Source: Microbacterium oxydans
GTDB lineage: Bacteria; Actinomycetota; Actinomycetes; Actinomycetales; Microbacteriaceae
DNA: 64,000 nucleotides
Direction: 5' to 3'
Assembly: GCF_026559675.1 (NCBI RefSeq)
Contig: NZ_CP092891.1
Location: forward strand, 3,162,001-3,226,000
Below are positions 34,670 to 44,076 of this stretch, one piece after another; the first letter of the stretch is position 1; the number at the start of each line of letters is the position of its first letter. The position numbers were made by a program, and so were the translations under genes. A model generated the notes under the pieces. That model was given only the letters and a program-made list of their open reading frames with translations, was not told where the DNA came from and made no database searches.

Positions 34670-36132
34670 ACACGATGACAGCGGGAACCGCTGAGCCGAC
34701 CGACACCCGCTTCTTCGGTCAGCCATGGTCGCTGGTGCATATTTTTGGCGTGGAGATGTGGGAGCGGTTCAGCTTCTACGGCATGCAGGGCATCCTGCTT
34801 ATTTACCTTTACTACTCGGCCGCGCAGGGAGGTCTCGGCATCCCCGAAGCGGTCGCCGGCGGGATCGTCGGCGCGTACGGCGGTTCGGTGTACCTGTCGA
34901 CGATCCTCGGCGCCTGGCTCGCCGATCGTCTGTTCGGCTCGGAGCGGGTGCTGTTCGCCAGCGCGATCATCATCGTGGCAGGACACGTCGCCCTCGCCCT
35001 GCTGCCCGGGCTGCTCGGGGTGGGCGTCGGACTCGTGCTCGTGGCGCTCGGATCCGGCGGCCTCAAGGCGAACGCGACCTCGGTCGTGGGCACGCTCTAC
35101 GCCCCCGACGACACCAGGCGCGACGCCGGCTTCTCGCTGTTCTATCTCGGGATCAATCTCGGAGCCTTCCTCGGGCCAATCCTCGCCGGTGTACTGCAGT
35201 CGACTCTCGGATTCCACTACGGCTTCGGACTCGCAGCGATCGGCATGACGCTGGGGCTTGTGCAGTACTCGTTCGGTCGACGCGCCCTGCCCGCCTCCGC
35301 CCGAGAGGTGCCGAATCCACTCCCGAAGTCCCGCTATCCGCTCGTCAGCACCATCGCAGCGGGGACTGTGGTCGTCATCGCCGTGCTGGCGCTGACCGGC
35401 GTGATCCGCGCAGACAACCTTGCGGTCATCGTCATCGGCCTCACCGTGATCGCATCGATCGCCTACTTCGCCGTGATCCTCGGCAGTCATCGGGTCGACG
35501 GCACCGAGCGGTCGCGCGTCTGGGCGTTCCTGCCGCTGTTCGTGACGAGCGTCGCATTCTGGTCGCTGTACCAGCAGCAGTTCACGGTGCTCACGGTCTA
35601 CTCGGATCAGCGTCTCGACCGCAACCTGTTCGGCTGGGAGATGCCGGTGTCATGGGTGCAGTCGATCAACCCGGTCTTCGTCATCATCCTGTCCGGCGTC
35701 TTCGCGGTGATCTGGACCCGCCTGGGGAGGCGCCAACCATCGACTCCGGCGAAGTTCGGGCTCAGCGCGATCATCATGGGCGGTGCGTTCCTGCTGTTCC
35801 TGCCCTTCGCGGGCGGCGGTGCGAACTCGACGCCACTGCTGGCGATCGTCGGCATCCTGTTCGTGTTCACGGTGGCCGAGCTGCTGCTCTCGCCGGTCGG
35901 ACTCTCGGTAGCGACCAAACTCGCCCCCGCCGCGTTCCGCACCCAGATGGTGGCACTGTTCTTCCTCTCGATTGCCCTCGGCACCGCGATCTCCGGCTGG
36001 CTGGTGCAGTTCTACGACCCGAAGAACGAGGTGCCGTACTTCTCGATCCTCGGCGCGATCGCGATCGCCGTCGGCATCGGACTGCTGCTCTCGATCAAGC
36101 CCGTACTCAGGCTTATGAAGGGCGTGCCCTAG
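34666..36132 (+). CDS. POT/PTR2-family proton-coupled di/tripeptide transporter
   Basis: A 488-residue membrane protein with about 14 helices. The POT signature ExxERFxxYG is present as EMWERFSFYGM near residues 28-38, and GSGGLKANATSVVG is the second conserved region. It imports short peptides with protons. The ATG overlaps the TGA of the surface-protein gene (ATGA), so both come from one mRNA downstream of motif copy 7. Base composition is closer to the core chromosome than that of the upstream gene. Confidence 0.88.
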   Translation: MNTMTAGTAEPTDTRFFGQPWSLVHIFGVEMWERFSFYGMQGILLIYLYYSAAQGGLGIPEAVAGGIVGAYGGSVYLSTILGAWLADRLFGSERVLFASAIIIVAGHVALALLPGLLGVGVGLVLVALGSGGLKANATSVVGTLYAPDDTRRDAGFSLFYLGINLGAFLGPILAGVLQSTLGFHYGFGLAAIGMTLGLVQYSFGRRALPASAREVPNPLPKSRYPLVSTIAAGTVVVIAVLALTGVIRADNLAVIVIGLTVIASIAYFAVILGSHRVDGTERSRVWAFLPLFVTSVAFWSLYQQQFTVLTVYSDQRLDRNLFGWEMPVSWVQSINPVFVIILSGVFAVIWTRLGRRQPSTPAKFGLSAIIMGGAFLLFLPFAGGGANSTPLLAIVGILFVFTVAELLLSPVGLSVATKLAPAAFRTQMVALFFLSIALGTAISGWLVQFYDPKNEVPYFSILGAIAIAVGIGLLLSIKPVLRLMKGVP

Positions 36133-36265
36133 CGAGCCAATCAATCGCAGGTGGGCGATGGTGGCGCAGTCGGTATGTGCGCATTCTGGAGTGGAGATCA
36201 CCCCGGCGAATCTCTCTGCGTCGAGAACGCCCGCACGGCGGCCGCAGGTGATGAGGACGCAGCGT

Positions 36266-36877
36266 TCAGGCTGGGATGAGCACGCTGCCATTGTCGATGT
36301 TCTCAACCGCGCGGACATAACTGTGGGCGACCGCTACCGCCGACACGGGGGCAAACCCTGGGAACAAGTCGAGCGCTGAACCTTCGGCGAGGACTGTGGG
36401 GCTTACAGCATTGAGCCGCAGGCCGCGCGGAAGTTCGGCAGCTGCGCCACGCACAAACGCCTCCAACGCGCCGTTCGCGGCTGCCGAAGCAGTTCCAGCA
36501 CGCACGGGTTCGCGGGCAAGAACTCCAGATGTGACAGTCAGCGAGCCCCCGTCGGAGACGAAGGGGATCGCACCCAGGATCACCCTGATCTGCTCCATGG
36601 CTTTCCCGGCGAGTGCACTAGCAATACCCTCACTTCCCAGTTGAGAGAGAGGCCGGAATGGCGCGCTTCCGAAGGCTGTAATCACAGCATCGACGCGGCC
36701 GAGCTCAGCAAAGTAGCCAACAACACCTTCGTCAGTTTCGACATCGATCGCCGGTGTCGTTGAGCGGCTGACGGCAAGCACCTCGTGACCGCGGGCACGC
36801 AAGGCCGAGCACACGGCGGTTCCGATCAGGCCGGTACCTCCGACGACCACTATCCGCCGCTGGACCATATGGCTCAC
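36266..36877 (-). CDS. Short-chain dehydrogenase/reductase (short form)
   Basis: I choose the GTG at 36877 because AAGGAG lies 6 nt upstream. About 203 residues: NAD(P)-binding GGTGLIGTAVCSAL at the N-terminus, the VTSGVLA catalytic-Ser region, and LRLNAVSPTVLAE. The usual YxxxK is replaced by a region with ASAAANGALEAF, as in the small SDR group that lacks the active Tyr. Role unknown. It stands alone among gene remnants. Confidence 0.75.
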   Translation of the reverse strand: MSHMVQRRIVVVGGTGLIGTAVCSALRARGHEVLAVSRSTTPAIDVETDEGVVGYFAELGRVDAVITAFGSAPFRPLSQLGSEGIASALAGKAMEQIRVILGAIPFVSDGGSLTVTSGVLAREPVRAGTASAAANGALEAFVRGAAAELPRGLRLNAVSPTVLAEGSALDLFPGFAPVSAVAVAHSYVRAVENIDNGSVLIPA

Positions 36878-37628
36878 TTTGCGCTCCTTATCAACGACGG
36901 GGTCAACCATCAGGATACCGGCGTATAGCGGATCTCTGCCTGCTCAAGCGGCGACGAAGTGGAGGCTGCCGGCAGTGCTAGCCGTGCAGACCTCCGCGGT
37001 ACTGCCACTGTTCGGGTGACGTCAATGGCGTCGACGACCGCGACGAGCTGCCTCATCTCGGAGATCTCCAGCACCGGCACGGGCGTCAGTGGCGCGGTGG
37101 CCACTGGCGGCGCACACCCCCAAGTACGAGGACGCTCACGAGGATCGCTCCCCCGCGCAGGTGGTTCATGCGACCGGGCCCTGCTGTTCAGCGGGTACTG
37201 ATTCGCCGGCGATTTCGTCGGCGCCGCCGGATGGGGCTCAGCCTGCAACGGTCGTCCCTCGAGTGGATGAAACCGCCCGAGGGATGCGCAGACAAGCGAA
37301 ACGGGCCGCTTGCGATGACCCGCCTCCCCCATGAGCTGCCCTCGCGAAAGCATTGCGCCTGCTCGTGCGCTGTCCCTCGAATTTGGCGGAAGGCAATGCC
37401 TCCGAGAGGCTAATGATTGCGGCGCTCCATACGTCCGCGTTCGCGCCGCATCTCCCTCTTGTCTACGCGCCATAGGAAGACCGCCGCAACACTCAGAACA
37501 GCGAGGGCCGCGAGCTGAAGTGGCCAGCTGCCCCCAGGATCAACCTCGCTGGCGGCTGCGAGAAGAAGTGTCAACGATGCCCCCCTTCCAGGGGCTGGGC
37601 GGTCCCGGCAGATTTTGGTTCAGTGTAG
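36878..37628. other. Gene-poor stretch with remnants
   Basis: A minus-strand frame ending at the stop 37410-37412 (from about 37578) encodes one membrane helix and a charged tail (LQLAALAVLSVAAVFLWRVD), the end of a lost transporter gene. A second minus frame near 36915-37080 (VLEISEMRQLVAVVDAIDV) also looks like a gene end. Neither has a start. Nothing else can be supported. Confidence 0.4.
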
Positions 37629-37994
37629 CTATACAGATTCACGGCGCTCCCCAAATCGCCGCACCGTGGTCACAACCGCCCCGGACCACTCCCCCGACAA
37701 GAGCACCGAGCGTCTGCAACACGGCCGTACGATCCTCGGGTTTGGCGACCGTGACCCGCGTGTAACGCTACGGCGCGGTCTCCACCAACCCGATCCGAGT
37801 GAGGCCACTGAGCGCTTCACGCACCGGCGTACGCGACATCCCCAACCAGCGCTGCAACTCTTCATCACTGAGCCGCTCCCCCGGCACGAGCGTCCCATCA
37901 AAGATCGTCGCCCGAATCCGGTCTACCGCAACCTCTCGCAACGACACCCTCGCCGGCCTGTCGCCTCCCGCACCACCCGCTGACCGGTAGGCAC
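37629..37994 (-). pseudogene. FCD-type GntR regulator, nonsense-mutated and truncated copy
   Basis: The DNA-binding half matches the intact regulator closely (VDRIRATIFDGTLVPGERLS against AERIRTAILEGTLVPGEQLN; GMSRTPVREALSGLTRIGLV). A TAG at 37768-37770 replaces the Gln codon of SPQRYTRV, a one-base C-to-T change, and a one-base frameshift follows at VVR. The FCD domain is missing. The start is also out of frame with the rest. It is divergent from the secreted gene at 38213 with motif copy 8 between them. Confidence 0.85.
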
Positions 37995-38062
37995 AGGTTG
38001 CGGCGGCGCCCGCGAGCGTTCAGTTGATTAACAGAGCTACACATGTAATAGTATGAGCGTAG

Positions 38063-38075
38063 AAAATATTAGATG
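38063..38075 (-). promoter_or_regulatory. Operator-like motif between the broken gntR and the secreted gene
   Basis: Copy 8, CATCTAATATTTT on the minus strand, about 70 nt from the gntR remnant start and 138 nt from the GTG at 38213. Confidence 0.65.
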
Positions 38076-38212
38076 AGTAGCGCGGATGGGTGCTCCATGC
38101 CGCGCAATGGGGATTCGGTCTATCCGACCCCGAACACCACTGCCGGCGTGACTGCAGGGCTCGCTCTGCGTGCTGTGCAGTGACCACCCCACCAATCAAA
38201 GGAACAATCACT

Positions 38213-39187
38213 GTGAACAAGTTCACGAAGATCGTCGCGGGCATCGGGCTCGCGACCGCGACACTGGGCGCCTTCGCCATGCCCGCCAACGCCGCCACCG
38301 AACCCACTACCCACGCAGCGGCATCCACCGCCGCGGCCCAGGGCGACCGCGTCACAGGCATCGTCAACTTCCTCTACGAGCCGTTCCCCGGGGATGCACC
38401 GCGATTCAGCATGGCAAGACACCCGAACCCGACTCATCCGACATACACCGACCTTGTTCAGGTCGCTGATTCGACCTCAAGTCTCCCGCATGCCGCATGG
38501 GAGCTTCCTGCCGCTGGCACACACGGTCCGATCAAGCTCGCAGGAACAAACGACTGCATCACTGATAGGCCAGGAGAAAACGGCGCCAAGTGGGCGGCAT
38601 GCGATGGCTCCGCCGCACAAGAGTTCACGGTCGTCTTGCGATCTGACGGCTATTACGAGGCCCAGAGGACCGACAACTCTAAGAGCGTTCTGAACAACGG
38701 CGGCGCCGTGAACAACAATGCCGCTATCGTCAGGTTCTACGCGCCAGGTGCAGCATTCATGATCTCGAACTACTCGTCCCTGACCCCGGTCCCCGGACAC
38801 ACCGTCGTCCCCGTTGACATCACGGGTCCGGTCGATGGTGAGGTGTCGGATACCCGTAACCCGACGATCACGGGTACGGGTGACGAGGGCGCGGAGGTCA
38901 TCCTCACCGATGACGCCGGTACCGAGCTGTGCCGTGCGACGGTCTCGAGCGGTGCATGGTCCTGCACGGTGGGCGTGAACCTGCCGGACGGTCCGATCAA
39001 GATCACCGCGACGCAGACCGCGACCGACGGCACCACGACGACCGACAACGTCTCGATCATCATCGCTGACCCGCTGAACAGCCCGGTCATCGACCCCACC
39101 CTCGCCGGTGGTGCAGGCATCGCCCTGTTCGCCATCGCCGGCACCGTCATCGCCATCCGCAACCGCAAGAACAAGGCCACGATCTAA
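38213..39187 (+). CDS. Secreted, membrane-anchored protein, two-cysteine module plus Ig-like domain
   Basis: GTG start at 38213 with AAAGGAAC upstream. The 324-residue protein has a signal peptide (1-27, MPANA), the module with NDCITD (C115), AACDGSAAQEF (C130, Q136), and one Ig-like domain at about 202-286 (PTITGTGDEGAEVIL, ELCRATVSSGAWSC). The tail DPLNSPVIDPTLAGG is followed by a membrane helix and RNRKNKATI, so it stays in the membrane with the body outside. It is the best-preserved member of the family (25089, 28101). A strong terminator follows. Confidence 0.78.
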   Translation: MNKFTKIVAGIGLATATLGAFAMPANAATEPTTHAAASTAAAQGDRVTGIVNFLYEPFPGDAPRFSMARHPNPTHPTYTDLVQVADSTSSLPHAAWELPAAGTHGPIKLAGTNDCITDRPGENGAKWAACDGSAAQEFTVVLRSDGYYEAQRTDNSKSVLNNGGAVNNNAAIVRFYAPGAAFMISNYSSLTPVPGHTVVPVDITGPVDGEVSDTRNPTITGTGDEGAEVILTDDAGTELCRATVSSGAWSCTVGVNLPDGPIKITATQTATDGTTTTDNVSIIIADPLNSPVIDPTLAGGAGIALFAIAGTVIAIRNRKNKATI

Positions 39188-39210
39188 CCACCCGCAGCCT
39201 TACAACGATG

Positions 39211-39243
39211 AAGGTCCCCCGCTCAGCGTGAGCGGGGGACCTT
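39211..39243 (+). terminator. Strong hairpin terminator
   Basis: A 14-bp perfect stem AAGGTCCCCCGCTC against GAGCGGGGGACCTT, 5-nt loop, followed by CTTCTT. Confidence 0.85.
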
Positions 39244-39745
39244 CTTCGTTGCCTGCGGAAGACAACTGGATGTCGAGGGGACGGCGTCGCTCGCCGAGCT
39301 CCACAGGGGACCGCTCAGCGACTGCCAACAAAGACCTGTCGCCGCTCCCCAAGGAATCAATCAAAATCAAAGGAGGCGGCGACAGTTACTACTACGGTAC
39401 CCCGAACGCCTATGAGGATTCAGGATGCAAAGCCAATACTGTGAACCCCGAGAATGCCACCACAGGCGGAAGCCGCCCACGCTCCTTTGAACCGGGCGTG
39501 AGAGGCCACGAAGACCCCCGTTCGCGGGGAATGGGGGCTAGCAAAGGGCACCCCTGCGTCGAAGGCGGACGCTATCATTCCGGCCGCTCGAGCACACCCT
39601 GCAAGCCATTGACGGCCTGCTCGACGCCGTCGTACGCGTCAGCCTCCAGAACATCGACGACCCCACTCGCGCACAGCTCGCCACGAAGACGGCCGCCGCG
39701 CGTGCCCACCACACCGTGCAGTATGTCGACATCGCGTTGACCTAG
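39244..39745. other. Gap with unassigned coding-like fragments
   Basis: Between the terminator and the anchor fragment, a + frame ending at the TAG 39743-39745 (AIDGLLDAVVRVSLQNID, then AARAHHTVQYVDIALT) has helical, protein-like composition but no start and no family. Nothing else can be supported. Confidence 0.3.
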
Positions 39746-39900
39746 ACTGCCTCCGACAGCTCCGTCTCCGCTGACACGGTTTCCTTCACCGTCCCCGTCA
39801 GCGGTACCGTCACTGCAGTTGGAGCAGCTTCTGTTTTCACCATCGCGGCCACCATCCTCGCCGTCCTCAAACGCAAGAAGTCAGCCATCACTCTCGGCAC
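39746..39900 (+). pseudogene. C-terminal anchor fragment of another surface-protein paralog
   Basis: The frame after the TAG reads TASDSSVSADTVSFTVPVSG, then GAASVFTIAATILAVLKRKK SAIT. The helix plus basic tail parallels GIALFAIAGTVIAIRNRKNK of the protein at 38213. Only the end of the gene survives. Confidence 0.5.
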
Positions 39901-39934
39901 CTCCTGGTCGTCGAGCGCGCATCAGCGCGGCTCT

Positions 39935-40240
39935 TCACAAGGTGCTCAGATCAGTGGACCGGCACTCCCACAGGCGTAGTTCCACACGACTGTCACAGAG
40001 TTCTTCGCGCAACAGTAGGAGCAGCTGCTGACCTTCGACGCGATGCGACCGCTCGTCATCCGCGGAGGCCCACCCCCTCTCCCAGGAGTAGCGCTCATGG
40101 AAAGTTGCACTCCACCGATACAACCGTGTGCGTAGAGCGCTGGAGACGTTCCCCTCGCTCAGGGGCGTCCGCCCTTGACAGCCCTCCGCGCGCCACACCG
40201 GCCACATCGAACCGAACTCGTTCTGGAGATAGATCGGCAT
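39935..40240 (-). CDS. Conserved small actinobacterial protein of unknown function
   Basis: ATG at 40240 follows AAAGGAG with 5 nt spacing. The 101-residue protein has the pattern of a widespread actinobacterial family: MPIYLQNEFGSMWPVW, LYRWSATFHERYSWERGW, then an EGQQLLLLLREEL helix and VELRLWEC. No function is known to me. Confidence 0.65.
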   Translation of the reverse strand: MPIYLQNEFGSMWPVWRAEGCQGRTPLSEGNVSSALRTRLYRWSATFHERYSWERGWASADDERSHRVEGQQLLLLLREELCDSRVELRLWECRSTDLSTL

Positions 40241-40668
40241 GGCTGCTCCTTTCGACACTCAGGCGCCTGTTCTCGCCCGATACACCTTCAGAGTTCCACC
40301 CAGCCATTAACGCCACCGTAAGGCTTCGTCACGACAGACGACACTGCACGCGCACCGCGGCGAAGATACTGGGGCCGGCGCAGCCGGGCGACGATACCGG
40401 TCGTCTCGTCGTGGTCATGGAGCTCGAAGACGCGAACCTCCCTCCCGCCGCGACGCAGTGGCTGCACGCGACCTCTGACCAGGTGCAGGCCTTGGTATTC
40501 AGTGGCGCTTGAGGCGCGACTCACGGAACTCGAAAGGATCCTGAACCAGCGTGCAGTTCTACGCCCAGCCCGGGTTGCCGAGGCTAGTTGCCCCCGGCCC
40601 ACGCCGAGCACCATGATGGTGCTGACCGCGCCGACACACGGGGCGGCACCACCTGTTGGAGGGCAAGC

Positions 40669-40878
40669 ATGGGTATCGAAGATCTCACCGCAAAGGCGCA
40701 GGAGTTCCTGTCGGACGACCGTGTGAAAGACGCGCTGAAGAGCGAACAGGCCGAGAACATCAGCGACAACGTCCTCGACGGGGTTGCGGGAGTGGTGAAC
40801 AAGGTCACCGGTGGCAAGTTCGAAGCCCAGGTCGACGGCGCCCGCGACGCCGCAGACAAGGCCGTCGGAAACGAGTGA
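40669..40878 (+). CDS. Rv0909/MT0933-type antitoxin-like small protein
   Basis: ATG at 40669 with GGAGG upstream. The 69-residue acidic/alanine-rich helical protein (MGIEDLTAKAQEFLSDDRVK, then a DAADKAVGNE end) matches the pattern of the MT0933-like antitoxin family. No toxin gene is adjacent; such proteins often occur alone. The interval 40241-40668 has one protein-like + frame ending at 40512 (LVVVMELEDANLPPAATQWL) that I cannot assign. Confidence 0.5.
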   Translation: MGIEDLTAKAQEFLSDDRVKDALKSEQAENISDNVLDGVAGVVNKVTGGKFEAQVDGARDAADKAVGNE

Positions 40879-40943
40879 CCAGCTCCTCACCGGTACGGTG
40901 ATCGGTGGGTGCGAGTGCGCACCGGGGTATGTGGGTGTCGAGT

Positions 40944-43088
40944 TCAGTCGTTCATGCAGAGTTGCGTTGTGGGCTGGTTCGGAATCTCCGCCACGATACA
41001 TCTGGCCTGGGCGAGTGGTGAGTCAGCGGCGTCGAAGTTCGCGGTCAGCGTGAGCGCACCATCTCCGAACGTTGTGCGTTGGATACCGTCTGCTGGTCGC
41101 TCGAAGGATGTCAGCGACAGTGTTCCTGCAGCGTCTTGCACGGTTGTGAAGAATCTTTGGAATCGCGCGAGGTCGTCGCCGTGGTCGGTGAGGACTTGGG
41201 CATCGAGCGCGAGGATGAGGGGAGTGTTGTAGAGCATGCTCGTCAACACACGGTCACCGACGAGCCCCGGGAACTTGTACAGTCCGAGCTCCCACCGGTC
41301 GGTTGTGACGACCGAGTCGTGGAGGACGGTGCTGTACATCGGGATGCGGTACCGCGGATCGAACATGGCCGTCGCAAGGTCGTCGGGCAGAGTGACGGGT
41401 TTGAAGAAGTTGTCTGGCCTGTTCACTGGCGTGTAACCGCCCCATTGCTCCTTATCCCGCTCAAATGCCCACAAGCCGTTGGCGATCGGAGTGCTGGACC
41501 CATGGGAGAAGTCGACACCAGAGCTTGCCCACGATCCAGCTGACTCAGATCCGACCACGAGCGGAAGGCCGTTGCTGTAGCCGCCGGACATGAGCCGCTC
41601 CAGCCGTTCGAGTCGCAATGCACGATCCTCCGCTTCAGTCATCGGGTGCCCGGGACTGAAGTCCTTGAACAGTTCGCCGACGGCGTCGACATCGAGGAAG
41701 TAGGAGCTTGAGCCGTTCTGGATCAGCGCATTCACACGGTCACTGATGACTCCGCTCTGCGCGTCGGCGGCGGCGAGAGCTGCGGCACTCAGGTAGCAGC
41801 CGCGCCCGCCGAACCCGGTGACAGGGTTCCCGTCGGCATCGGTGACACATCCGTCCGGCCATAGCCCAGGCCAGATCGCGAGTGGAGTATCGGCAGTTTC
41901 CGGGTCCTGAACGTTCGCCCACGTGTCGTAGGGGCCGACCAGGAAGCCAGCGTCCTTCGCGGCTTGCACGGCAGCCGCACTGACCGGGTCCGTGTCATAG
42001 CCTAGCCATGCGTTCGTGATACCAAGATCGGTGAGCTGGTCGACGATTTCTGGTTTCTGCCCAGTCCCCCAGGTGTAGGCGTGGAATGCGCCGAGGAGTT
42101 TCGCTACCTCTGGATTCGAGGCGATCTTCTCATCAAGGGTCACGATGTCGCCCGAGGTTTCAAGGTCGCGGCGGTAGTCCTGCGCAGCAGCGACCGGATT
42201 GCCGTCCGTCGGGGACATCGCAACGCGGTAACGCTGCGTGCCGCGGCTGGCACTGAAGTTGTGCTCAGCGGTCGCCCGAATACCGTGAAGCGTGTCGTCG
42301 AAGGACAGTGATGAACCGATGTCGTCGCGCATGATGTAGCTGACACCAGCACCGTTGAACGTGGCGCCCCACACCGGCAGGGTCAGCCCGCCGGCGAAGT
42401 CCCACGATGTACCCATCAGGCCCGCCGCGTCAGACGACCAGAAGGAATCTCGAACGGGGATGCTCTGCCCTTCTCCATTCGCGAACTCGATCGAAGCCAG
42501 ACCCGCCCCAGTCGGCGACACAGGCCAGGACACCCCCCGATCGGTCACTGACGTGATATCGACCTCAAGGCGACCATCGATTGCTTCCGCCGTCACGGTG
42601 ATGCCGCTGTCGTAGCTCCACCGCACCTGCCCGCCCACGGTCGTCGGTACGGATGGGGTGCCGAGATCGGTCAGCGAGGGAGCAGACCACCGAGTAGATT
42701 CGGCTCCCGCCCCGCTGTAATCGACCTGGAGGTCATCGAGGGCGATCGATACCGTGCCCGAACCAACATCCACCACGACCTGCTCCACAACCGACGCGTG
42801 CGTCGGCACCGTCACCGCGGCAGTCGTTGAGACGAGGGCGAACACCGCAACACCCGACACAGTCATCGCTCGGAACAGGGGGCGGGCGAGCACGCGCTTT
42901 CGCCACGTTTGCAGCCGATTGAGGCGAGACGTCAAGAGATGTCCAATCCATCGCAGAATCGCGATCACAACCAGCCCTCGAGGCGAGGGGTTCCTGCTAA
43001 CCAACCGATGACGCACGGGAGCGCGCAGGCTCCGCAAATTGTCCTTAGCGGGGGAGTTCTTTTCGTGAGCTGCCCCCAATACCCTCAT
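40944..43088 (-). CDS. Secreted glycoside hydrolase related to GH101/GH129
   Basis: Up to 714 residues; the start is uncertain, but a membrane/signal segment ends near THASVVE (about residue 98). Residues 110-310 are an N-terminal beta-sandwich, and 310-640 a TIM-barrel core with FHAYTWG, WLGYDTDPVSA, YFLDVDAVGELFKDFSPGHP (candidate Asp nucleophile) and VVGSESAGSWA (candidate acid/base). This resembles endo-alpha-N-acetylgalactosaminidase-type enzymes that release mucin-type glycans; the exact family and substrate are inference. No motif copy is near its start. Confidence 0.6.
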   Translation of the reverse strand: MRVLGAAHEKNSPAKDNLRSLRAPVRHRLVSRNPSPRGLVVIAILRWIGHLLTSRLNRLQTWRKRVLARPLFRAMTVSGVAVFALVSTTAAVTVPTHASVVEQVVVDVGSGTVSIALDDLQVDYSGAGAESTRWSAPSLTDLGTPSVPTTVGGQVRWSYDSGITVTAEAIDGRLEVDITSVTDRGVSWPVSPTGAGLASIEFANGEGQSIPVRDSFWSSDAAGLMGTSWDFAGGLTLPVWGATFNGAGVSYIMRDDIGSSLSFDDTLHGIRATAEHNFSASRGTQRYRVAMSPTDGNPVAAAQDYRRDLETSGDIVTLDEKIASNPEVAKLLGAFHAYTWGTGQKPEIVDQLTDLGITNAWLGYDTDPVSAAAVQAAKDAGFLVGPYDTWANVQDPETADTPLAIWPGLWPDGCVTDADGNPVTGFGGRGCYLSAAALAAADAQSGVISDRVNALIQNGSSSYFLDVDAVGELFKDFSPGHPMTEAEDRALRLERLERLMSGGYSNGLPLVVGSESAGSWASSGVDFSHGSSTPIANGLWAFERDKEQWGGYTPVNRPDNFFKPVTLPDDLATAMFDPRYRIPMYSTVLHDSVVTTDRWELGLYKFPGLVGDRVLTSMLYNTPLILALDAQVLTDHGDDLARFQRFFTTVQDAAGTLSLTSFERPADGIQRTTFGDGALTLTANFDAADSPLAQARCIVAEIPNQPTTQLCMND

Positions 43089-43297
43089 GTCTACGCGCAG
43101 GGAGGTAAAGCCAGTCGAAAGAGCACGGGAAGCTCACAGGCTCCGATCAACGCCGTGGTTGCCAGTAGTCCTCCATACGCGCATGTCTCGGGGAGTAACC
43201 GGCCGTCTGTACCGGTCTGCAACACAGGTCAGGTCAGGTCGGCAACCGCGCGACCGCCTGAAGGAATGCTCGCAGCAGGAGGGCAAGGGCGTGGCCT

Positions 43298-43444
43298 GAC
43301 TGGAAGTCCAACACGCTCCTACCGACCGCTGCGCTGTGGGACCATGAGGTCGAGGAATGGGTCGAGACGCTCGAGCTCACACCGGGCGAAACCCACGAGA
43401 TCAAGTTCGGCGCCCACGGAGATCGACCGTCGACTCGATCTCGT
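43298..43444 (+). other. Coding-like remnant in the gap upstream of the glycosidase
   Basis: One + frame reads DWKSNTLLPTAALWDHEVEE then WVETLELTPGETHEIKFG, a beta-rich gene-end pattern without a start. The rest of 43089-43452 shows nothing. Confidence 0.3.
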
Positions 43445-43452
43445 CCTGCAGA

Positions 43453-44076
43453 TCATATGCGGACGATTCCGGTTCGGACGGCCTGGGCTATTGCGGCTCC
43501 CCGATTATCGACACGGAGCTTGGTGTAGATGTGGTGCAGATGGGTCTTCACTGTGCCTTCGCTGACGAAGAGCGCGCGTCCGAGGTCACGATTCGAGTAG
43601 CCTCGGGCAAGTAGCTCAAGGACCTCTATCTCGCGAGACGTGAGTGCTTCGTCGGGCTTCTGAGTGCGCCCGAGGAGCCGAGTTGCAACGGTTGGCGACA
43701 AGGCCGAGATCCCGGCGGCTGCCGAGCGGATCGCCGAGAACAGGTCTGGCGGTCGCGAATCTTTGAGGAAGTACCCGATTGCGCCGGCTTCCACTGCGCG
43801 GACTATGTCTGAGTCCGTGTCATAGGTCGTGAAGACGAGCACGCGCGTCTCCGGCCGCGCGGTCATGAGCTGCGCTGTGAGGTCGAGTCCTGAGATATCC
43901 GATCCCAGGTTCAGGTCCATCAAGACAACGCTTGGGGAGAACTCCGCGGCGAGGGCAAGGACGACCTCAGGGTCGCCGGTCTCCGCCACGACAGCGAGAT
44001 CGTCCTGGGTGTCGATCAGTCCAGCCATGCCGTACCGAAGCACTGGATGGTCATCGACGAGCATGACTCGGATCAT
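43453..44076 (-). CDS. NarL/FixJ-type response regulator (SenR-like)
   Basis: A 207-residue regulator: receiver domain with acidic pair DD, phospho-acceptor Asp in VLMDLNL (about residue 54), Thr in FTTYD and Lys in FLKDS; LuxR-type helix-turn-helix at 140-205 (SREIEVLELLARGYSNRDLG). The ATG overlaps the stop of the sensor kinase by 4 nt. Together with the secreted HbpS-like protein it resembles the HbpS-SenS-SenR system of Streptomyces. Confidence 0.9.
   Translation of the reverse strand: MIRVMLVDDHPVLRYGMAGLIDTQDDLAVVAETGDPEVVLALAAEFSPSVVLMDLNLGSDISGLDLTAQLMTARPETRVLVFTTYDTDSDIVRAVEAGAIGYFLKDSRPPDLFSAIRSAAAGISALSPTVATRLLGRTQKPDEALTSREIEVLELLARGYSNRDLGRALFVSEGTVKTHLHHIYTKLRVDNRGAAIAQAVRTGIVRI

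Noticed and set aside
36910..37473. 187-residue minus-strand frame
   Set aside because: Arg/Pro/Ala-rich composition changing along its length and no start signal; only its ends look like separate gene remnants.
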